NCBI GenBank assembly: GCA_003485955.1
Contig: DNHH01000073.1
Coordinates: forward strand, 1 to 5,480
Reading direction: 5' to 3'
Length of the DNA stretch: 5,480 nt
Source of the DNA: Opitutia bacterium
GTDB lineage: Bacteria; Verrucomicrobiota; Verrucomicrobiia; Opitutales; UBA953
Shown: in pieces, positions 1 through 5,480 of the stretch
Layout of the letters: the number at the start of each line of letters is the position of its first letter
Numbering within the stretch: position 1 is the first letter of the stretch
Made by a program: the position numbers and the translations under genes
The notes under the pieces: model-generated
Seen by the model: only the letters and a program-made list of their open reading frames with translations
The model's database searches: none
Told to the model about the DNA's origin: nothing

Positions 1-843
1 AAAGTAAAGATTCACCAAGACGGCAATTGGCTTTGGGTGGAGTCTAATGGGCTCCCAGATCACCCAATGATGATTGGCATCACAAGCTGGCAGCAACAAG
101 TCGCGCTACCACAAGTTTACAGAGGTACAAATGGCTGGCAGATTCCTGCCCAGCCCAAAGTCGCACCCTCCCCTATTCCAATCCGCAACCATTTCTTGCG
201 CGGGGCAGTTGCTTTAGCTGCAAATGGCATTCCAATTTTTAATCCGCAAAATAATCGGGGAGAAATTTCCCAAGATATTGGTGAACTTGATAAATGGGGC
301 GGCCATTGTGGACGTGGCGACGACTACCACTACCACATTATACCGTTACACTTGCAAACGACTGTGGGCAAAGGCGTGCCGGTTGCTTGTGCTTTAGACG
401 GTTATCCAATTTACGGGACCACGGAACCGGATGGTAGCGCTTTGCGGAAATTAGATGACTGCGGTGGGCACGAAGATGCAAAGTATGGTTACCATTATCA
501 TGGCACAGGTAAGTCGCCTTATGTTTTTTCTGCCTTCCACGGCGTCATTACAGAAGTAGATGGTCAGGTAGATCCGCAACCGCGCGCGCAACCCGTGCGT
601 GAAGCAACCGCTCCACTCCGTGGTGCTACGATTACAGGCTTCGCAGTTGATGGAGATAATGCGTGGAAGCTCAGTTACACTGTTGGTGGAGAAACGCGAA
701 GCGTTCGTTACGCAATCAATGGCTCATCTATTAAATTCGATTTTGATAACGGTAAATCGGGCAAGACCACCGAAACCTATCAGCGCAAAGAAGGCGGCGC
801 GTCTGGCAATAAGGATTCGCGCCCGCCGCGCCGTGAACGTTAA
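1..843 (+). CDS. YHYH domain-containing protein, 5'-partial
   Basis: The reading frame is open from base 1 to the TAA at 841-843, giving 280 visible residues (K1 at base 1). The true start and any signal peptide lie upstream. A GTG at 37 is in frame, but the twelve codons before it read as continuous protein, so I do not use it as the start. Seen directly: DHPMMIGITSWQQQ (20-33), GGHCGRGDDYHYH (100-112), LDGYPIYG (132-139), DDCGGH (152-157) and GYHYHGT (163-169). The paired YHYH motifs, together with the DGYPIYG and CGGH signatures, identify the YHYH domain family (Pfam YHYH). Clustered His, Tyr, Cys and Asp suggest metal binding, but the biochemical role of the family is not established. A Pro/Arg-rich linker (about 191-207) leads to a small beta-rich C-terminal part (about 208-262) and a basic tail (263-280). 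The gene converges on the large dehydrogenase gene with two bases between stops. Family call is firm; function is unknown. Confidence 0.9.
   Translation, partial: KVKIHQDGNWLWVESNGLPDHPMMIGITSWQQQVALPQVYRGTNGWQIPAQPKVAPSPIPIRNHFLRGAVALAANGIPIFNPQNNRGEISQDIGELDKWGGHCGRGDDYHYHIIPLHLQTTVGKGVPVACALDGYPIYGTTEPDGSALRKLDDCGGHEDAKYGYHYHGTGKSPYVFSAFHGVITEVDGQVDPQPRAQPVREATAPLRGATITGFAVDGDNAWKLSYTVGGETRSVRYAINGSSIKFDFDNGKSGKTTETYQRKEGGASGNKDSRPPRRER
786..827 (-). terminator. Possible intrinsic terminator of the large gene, inside the YHYH coding region
   Basis: Read on the minus strand, a GC-only stem (arms 827-818 and 801-793, nine pairs with one bulged base) encloses a 16-base loop and is followed by TTCTTTG at 792-786. 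It starts 18 bases past the TAG of the large gene, where a terminator is expected. Weak points are the large loop, the short and interrupted T run, and the fact that the bases also encode the C-terminal tail of the YHYH protein, so the GC-rich arms could be coding coincidence. On the plus strand the same hairpin has no T run after it, so it would not act as a bidirectional terminator. Confidence 0.35.
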
Positions 844-845
844 GT

Positions 846-3800
846 CTAGCGGCTGCCAGCCCAATCAACTGCGTTCACTAACAAGCGCTGGTAATCAGGG
901 CTACTATGTGCTGGCGCATCGTGTCCAAGCGAAATGCAAACGATACGCGCCTTGGCGTCTGGCATAATCCAAACGCTCGGGTGTGTTCGTTTGGTTACTT
1001 TGTCTGGGCTGTTCTCGGCGAGAATGAGCGCACCTGATGTTGGCTTTAATTCGATATGGTAACTCTCGTCGTGGAAGGTGAATGATTTGCCGCTGAGGCC
1101 TGTGACAACGGGGTGGTTTTTGCCCGTAAGGTTAACGGTAACGTCGCCGATACCGTGGCTCTTCGTGCCCCCGCCGACGAAACGCTCGTTGTACCCAGGT
1201 ACACTCTTCCAGTTATACCAAGTCGCAGCATGTAAAATGATAACACCCTTGCCGCTATCGGCAAAGGCGGTGAGGGCTTTTTGGAATAATTCATCTCCGA
1301 AATCTTTGCGGTTAGCGGAAAGAACAAGGACGTCGGTGTCGGGTAAGAGCCGGGCAGCTTCATCAGCATCGGCAACGCCGATGACTTCCATGCGCTTGGT
1401 CGCACGAAGCGTATCGCCGTCTTGGCCTAAAAAGAATTTCTCAAAGTCATGTGAGCCGCCTGATCCCGCAAGTAGCACCCGGAGTTGCCCAGTTTTCTTC
1501 GGTGCAAACGCGACCTTAGGTGGAGCGAGTTCTGCCGTCGGTGGTTCAAGCTCTAAGGTTATAGCGGCTGTCGTTGGCACCACAGTGTTATCATGGCTAC
1601 GTAGGGTTATGCTTTGAATCGGAGCGCGTGAAGTGATGTCGACAGCCAGAGTTCTGACTTGTCCAGATGCCAACAAGCCGTCCGCTCGTCGCGACCCTTT
1701 GGCTTCGTAGTTAGGACTAATATAGTCAGCAAAATCTTTGCCAGCCATCCACGTAACTGTCTGCTTGGTGCCATCGACATGGATAATATCGGCCGACATC
1801 GCTGGCATTTTGCCATTACCGACGCTTGCCCAACCACCAACTCCTCCGAGCACGTGTAAGCGATAGGCAGCAATGCCAACGGGGATATCAACCGACGGCA
1901 CAAAGCTTCTGGCGTAGGCATCACCCGGACCCCCGCGTAGCACAATCAAGTTGCGGTGTTCGCTCGATGCAGCTGGGTCGATAACGCGGAAAGGAATGCC
2001 GTTGCCTTTGACGTCACCAAACTTCTTAAAGCGCAGGGTTTCAGCTACCTTGTCGCGTGCCATATAAATCCCTTCGCGACTGTCGGCGGTCGCCACACGA
2101 CTAATGTCGACGTAAAAGTAACGGCCAACTTGTGTACCCGAGGCTGCGGGCACTGACAATGCGCGTAAATACGCCAAAAGATTACGGAGAGATTTTTCTC
2201 CAAGTGCTTCATAGCCCTCTGGCATGAGCGAGGCGGCACGCGGCTCGCGCTTCACAATGTCAGCAGCCGCCAATGGCATCAAGGCTCCCCCAGGCAGTTT
2301 TAGGCTTACCCCGGCGGTATTCTCGGCTGCGATGAGCCCGACCATCTGCGTGCCCGAGCGCATTTCAAAGGACCAAGCACGGTGTTCATCGTCGACCGTA
2401 CGGTTAGGATCTAAAATATGAATAAGCAATTCACCAGGAGCGTGACTGCCAATACCACTAAGGTTAGGTCCAACCACATTGCCGACGTTCTCGAGTTGAT
2501 GACAGAGGGCGCAGGCCTGGCGAAAGATTGTACGGCCGTCTTCGACGTCGGCAGCGCCGCTCATTTGAGGAAGGAAGCGGGCAATCAGTTCATCTTTACC
2601 AGGAGACGAAGACCCTTCGAGTTTCTTGAACACCAAGACAGCCTCACGCGCAACTGCGGCATCAGGGTGTCCAGTTAACCGCGAACGCTGATACGGCGAG
2701 AGTTGCAGCGTCGAAACTTTTCGTGAGCTGAGAGCGGCGAGAAGTTGTTGAGCTGAGCTGGAACGACTCAGCAGTATCTCCATCGCCGCGTCGCGTCGCC
2801 CCCCAGACATATTCGAAAGCAGACCAATGAGCCTTATGGTTGTCGCCTCATCGCCAGCCACTTTAAGCACCGCTAGTGCTGCCATGCCTGTTTTTTCCTC
2901 TGCCTGCTGAGTGAGTACATCTGTAAGTCTCCTATCCGTGACCTCATCGAGACCTACCATGGCAGCCAACGCGGCCGCGCGCACTTCATCTACGGGCATG
3001 GTATCCGCAGCGAGCCGGGTTGCGAGAGCGCGCTTAGCATCTTTTAATTGTTCGGGCGTTGTCCATCGCCGAACAAGTGGTGCAGCTTGCACGGCGCGCT
3101 GGAAGTCTGCGGAAGTTAGCAGCGCCTCCAGGAGGCGCGTATCCAGTCGTTCGGGTGCCGGAAGCTGACTGAGGGACTTTAAAATAGTTTCGGCTAACTT
3201 CGGCGCCACATCTTTGCTCGCCAGTCGACCCAAAAGGCTCGCGAGTATTACTTCATCTTTTGTGGACAGGCTAGCGGTTAATCGTTGGGCGAAATTCAGG
3301 CTCTCTGCATCGGTGCTGTTCGTGGTTAACAAACCGAGGAACATGACTCCGGGTTGCTCCGATCCGGCGGCGCTGGCCGCGGCCGTTGCCCACGCATTCT
3401 TGAGCTTGGGTTGAATTTCTAAAAGTAATGCGGCGCTCTCTGGACTCATGGGTGCTGCACCTAAAGCACGCAATGCGGCGAGTTGTATCCTTTCGTCTGA
3501 ATCTTGAATACCTTGTCGGATGACATCAAAGGGGAGTGTTCGACGGAGTGACTCTGCAATCAGGAATACATTGCGGCGCAGGCCTGCGCTGCGGCTGGCG
3601 CTTAAACTTAAATCGCTGTCTTTGATTTCGCCGAGCCGGGCGAGTGACCAAAGCGCTAAGATCGCAGGGGCCTCTGCCGGCTCGTTCGCTATTTTTCTGA
3701 GCGCGGCGAGACTCGTTTCATCGAGCTTCGTATGCTTCTCATGAAGTAGGCGTTGAGCATTGGCCCGGACCGTGCGACTTGGGTGATTAAAGGCCGCCAA

Positions 3801-5480
3801 AAGATCTCCCGCACTTGCTTGAGTTAGATTAGGAACCTTAAAGGGCGTGTTATTCGGCGGCGTGATGCGATAAATCCGGCCATAGTGGTTTTCGCGGTCA
3901 GGACGAACGGCTGCATTCGAGCGACTGTGGAGTGGACCACGGGTGTCATTATGCAACACCACGGGAGAGTAGAAATCGAGCACCACCATGGAGCCATCGG
4001 GAGCAAAGGCTAAGGTAATGGGCATAAACCATTCGTCTTCCGAGCGCAGCCAAGCGCCACCTTGAGGACCTGGATTTCCGCGGTAGGTTGGGCCTTCGGG
4101 CACTAATAACTCACGCTGGATGACATCCAAGATTGGCTCCGTCAGAAATACATTCCGCTGGTACTCGGCTGGCCAGTTAGATTCTTCGCAGACCAAGGTT
4201 GAGCAAGCTGCTGTAAAAAGTCCCACAAGATCGACTTGCACAAATGGCGCGCGCGTCGGCCGGTCAGCACGCACAACCTTTCGACCAGGATTGACGGCAT
4301 GAAAAGCTTGTGTCGAGTTGCCCGCACTCCGCGCCAGGGTTGCTTCAGGAACAACTGCATGTTGTACAGGATTTCCGGTCGTGGCCTTACTATGGAACAC
4401 TTCCATGTCGGTCGTTATTTCCGCGCCAAACGAGTTACCGCCTTGTGAAGCGATTTGCTCAATGGCTGAGCCATCTGCGCGGAAACGAAAGATTCCTGGC
4501 GAAACGCGCCCGATTTCTTTGCGTGTCTTCGGCTGGCGCGCAACAGTGCCGCTACCGGTGCTTGCGTAAATCCAACCATCGGGGGCTTGGATAAGGTGGT
4601 TGGTGACAAAGTGCGTATCCGTGGGCGTGAAGCCTTCAAAAATTTCTTCGCGTACGTCGGCCTTGCCGTCGCCGTTGGTATCACGCAGCCAACTAATGCC
4701 GCCCTGGGAGACGACAATCGCGCCATCGCGGTAGAGACAAAATCCTGTAACAAGTTCTAACCCGTCGAAAAAGACCTCGCGCCGGTCCATCACGCCATCG
4801 CCATTATCATCATAGAGAATCGATAAGGTGTCTTGAGCGGGACGATCATAAACACCAGGCACAAGCACTCCACCTTCCTTCCACGATTCGGCGACGAGGG
4901 GTCGACGGCCATTGGGGTACTCCGGTGTTTCCGCGATCCACATGCGTCCAGCTGCATCCCACTGAATCGCAATCGGCTTATGCACGAGAGGCTCTGTCGC
5001 GACCACAGCAGTTTTGAAGCCTGCAGGAAGTTTAATAGCCGCAACCGTCTGGTCTGCCCGACGCGGTCCGCCAGCGGGATAACGTAAATCCGCAAGCTCG
5101 GGCTTAAGGCAAAGGCTGTCGACGTCTTTTTGGTGCGCGACCCATGCCACCGCACGCTTAAGTAAGGCGCGGAAGCTTAAGTGATTGAGTGCGTTCGCAC
5201 TGCTTTGGGCAAAGACAACGGAGCGCTGCTTGCCTGATTCGCGCAGCCAAAGCTGTGGTTGAATATCATAAATGCTGACATCCTCGGAGGTCGCTTTGCT
5301 GTTTTTTCCTAGCTTCGGGGTGAACGCTGAGCTGAGCACGTCTACATTTTCCGCAAACTCCAAGTCGTAGAAGATGGCGTCTTTTAAATTAAAGTCGGCT
5401 ACATCCTTCGTGAGCGCATGTGCGTCCGTCCGAAAACACAATATATGCAATCCGTCCAACGAACGGCTTTCGACGCCCCA
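846..5480 (-). CDS. Giant ThuA / PVC-type dehydrogenase / HEAT / haem c / ThuA protein, 5'-partial
   Basis: The frame is open from the window edge to the TAG at 848-846, giving 1544 visible residues. Residues here are counted from the TTG codon at 5459; seven further in-frame codons precede it, so this TTG is not taken as the start. Domains: 22-110, C-terminal part of a ThuA-like fold (QPQLWLRESGK, then FRALLKRAVAWVA); 140-538, PVC-type dehydrogenase propeller (MWIAETPEYPNG, two DxNxDGxxD calcium loops at 217-228 and 260-271, EDEWFMPI, GRIYRI); about 545-965, HEAT-like helical repeats; 970-1102, c-type haem domain with CALCH at 983-987 and SLMPEG at 1077-1082, whose Met1079 is the likely distal ligand; 1108-1305, beta-rich module of uncertain family; 1324-1537, ThuA-like domain (IILHAATWYNW, FVGGGTKSHG, HDESYHIEL, ISLGHD). 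Covalent haem implies periplasmic or extracellular location; the signal peptide would be upstream. I infer oxidation of a sugar-like substrate with electrons passed to haem; the substrate is unknown. No frameshift or internal stop is seen. Confidence 0.93.
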   Translation of the reverse strand, partial: WGVESRSLDGLHILCFRTDAHALTKDVADFNLKDAIFYDLEFAENVDVLSSAFTPKLGKNSKATSEDVSIYDIQPQLWLRESGKQRSVVFAQSSANALNHLSFRALLKRAVAWVAHQKDVDSLCLKPELADLRYPAGGPRRADQTVAAIKLPAGFKTAVVATEPLVHKPIAIQWDAAGRMWIAETPEYPNGRRPLVAESWKEGGVLVPGVYDRPAQDTLSILYDDNGDGVMDRREVFFDGLELVTGFCLYRDGAIVVSQGGISWLRDTNGDGKADVREEIFEGFTPTDTHFVTNHLIQAPDGWIYASTGSGTVARQPKTRKEIGRVSPGIFRFRADGSAIEQIASQGGNSFGAEITTDMEVFHSKATTGNPVQHAVVPEATLARSAGNSTQAFHAVNPGRKVVRADRPTRAPFVQVDLVGLFTAACSTLVCEESNWPAEYQRNVFLTEPILDVIQRELLVPEGPTYRGNPGPQGGAWLRSEDEWFMPITLAFAPDGSMVVLDFYSPVVLHNDTRGPLHSRSNAAVRPDRENHYGRIYRITPPNNTPFKVPNLTQASAGDLLAAFNHPSRTVRANAQRLLHEKHTKLDETSLAALRKIANEPAEAPAILALWSLARLGEIKDSDLSLSASRSAGLRRNVFLIAESLRRTLPFDVIRQGIQDSDERIQLAALRALGAAPMSPESAALLLEIQPKLKNAWATAAASAAGSEQPGVMFLGLLTTNSTDAESLNFAQRLTASLSTKDEVILASLLGRLASKDVAPKLAETILKSLSQLPAPERLDTRLLEALLTSADFQRAVQAAPLVRRWTTPEQLKDAKRALATRLAADTMPVDEVRAAALAAMVGLDEVTDRRLTDVLTQQAEEKTGMAALAVLKVAGDEATTIRLIGLLSNMSGGRRDAAMEILLSRSSSAQQLLAALSSRKVSTLQLSPYQRSRLTGHPDAAVAREAVLVFKKLEGSSSPGKDELIARFLPQMSGAADVEDGRTIFRQACALCHQLENVGNVVGPNLSGIGSHAPGELLIHILDPNRTVDDEHRAWSFEMRSGTQMVGLIAAENTAGVSLKLPGGALMPLAAADIVKREPRAASLMPEGYEALGEKSLRNLLAYLRALSVPAASGTQVGRYFYVDISRVATADSREGIYMARDKVAETLRFKKFGDVKGNGIPFRVIDPAASSEHRNLIVLRGGPGDAYARSFVPSVDIPVGIAAYRLHVLGGVGGWASVGNGKMPAMSADIIHVDGTKQTVTWMAGKDFADYISPNYEAKGSRRADGLLASGQVRTLAVDITSRAPIQSITLRSHDNTVVPTTAAITLELEPPTAELAPPKVAFAPKKTGQLRVLLAGSGGSHDFEKFFLGQDGDTLRATKRMEVIGVADADEAARLLPDTDVLVLSANRKDFGDELFQKALTAFADSGKGVIILHAATWYNWKSVPGYNERFVGGGTKSHGIGDVTVNLTGKNHPVVTGLSGKSFTFHDESYHIELKPTSGALILAENSPDKVTKRTHPSVWIMPDAKARIVCISLGHDAPAHSSPDYQRLLVNAVDWAGSR

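Noticed and set aside
37..39. GTG as the start of the YHYH gene
   Set aside because: The frame is open to base 1, and the preceding codons (KVKIHQDGNWLW) read naturally into the conserved region, so the start is upstream of the window.
851..861. Small inverted repeat (GGCT and AGCC around a 3-base loop) just after the YHYH stop
   Set aside because: It has only four pairs, no T run follows, and it lies in the coding end of the large gene. It is too weak to call a terminator.
599..967. Plus-strand 122-codon open frame spanning the end of the YHYH gene and the end of the large gene
   Set aside because: It starts inside the well-supported YHYH coding frame and runs antisense to the conserved ThuA domain. 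Its translation shows no recognisable domain, so it is a shadow frame.
1078..1617. Plus-strand 179-codon open frame antisense to the ThuA and beta-rich regions
   Set aside because: It is the longest antisense frame, but its composition is low-complexity Ser/Pro/Arg and it has no domain signature. It lies fully opposite a conserved domain and is best explained by codon bias of the true gene.
4415..4753. Minus-strand 112-codon open frame overlapping the dehydrogenase domain in another frame
   Set aside because: It overlaps the calcium-loop region, which is clearly coded in the main frame. The alternative translation shows no family features, and no frameshift is needed to explain the gene.
5457..5459. 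TTG as the start of the large minus-strand gene
   Set aside because: The frame stays open to the window edge. Starting here would leave a truncated ThuA fold and no signal peptide on a protein that carries covalent haem.

Overview
The window holds two protein-coding genes that converge and together fill almost every base. Neither start lies inside the window. The plus-strand gene (1-843, partial at its 5' end) encodes a YHYH-domain protein. The minus-strand gene (846-5480, partial at its 5' end) encodes a very large modular protein of at least 1544 residues. Only two bases (844-845) separate the two stop codons. I see no tRNA, rRNA, CRISPR array, insertion sequence or other mobile-element signal, and no gene-free stretch longer than a few bases.

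The large protein reads, from N to C terminus: the end of a ThuA-like domain, a PVC-type dehydrogenase beta-propeller with two calcium-loop motifs, a long HEAT-like helical array, a c-type haem-binding domain (CxxCH plus a downstream SLMPEG methionine), a beta-rich module of unclear family, and a second, complete-looking ThuA-like domain. This dehydrogenase-HEAT-haem chain is typical of the Planctomycetota-Verrucomicrobiota group. YHYH proteins are also common there, and base composition is moderate. I therefore suggest a Verrucomicrobiota or Planctomycetota member, probably environmental or aquatic. This is inference from protein families only, and no taxonomic marker is present.

The large protein looks like a self-contained exported oxidoreductase. 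The propeller would oxidise a substrate, probably a sugar or sugar derivative given the ThuA domains, and pass electrons to the covalently attached haem. The YHYH protein is probably exported and metal-binding, but its role is unknown. Being convergent, the two genes are not in one operon, so adjacency is weak evidence of shared function.

The points most worth a second look are the ThuA-like domains at both ends of one polypeptide, with the N-terminal copy lacking the glycine-histidine motif; the uncharacterised beta-rich module between the haem domain and the second ThuA domain; and a possible terminator for the large gene lying inside the coding region of its convergent neighbour. I did not find convincing evidence of a wholly new system.
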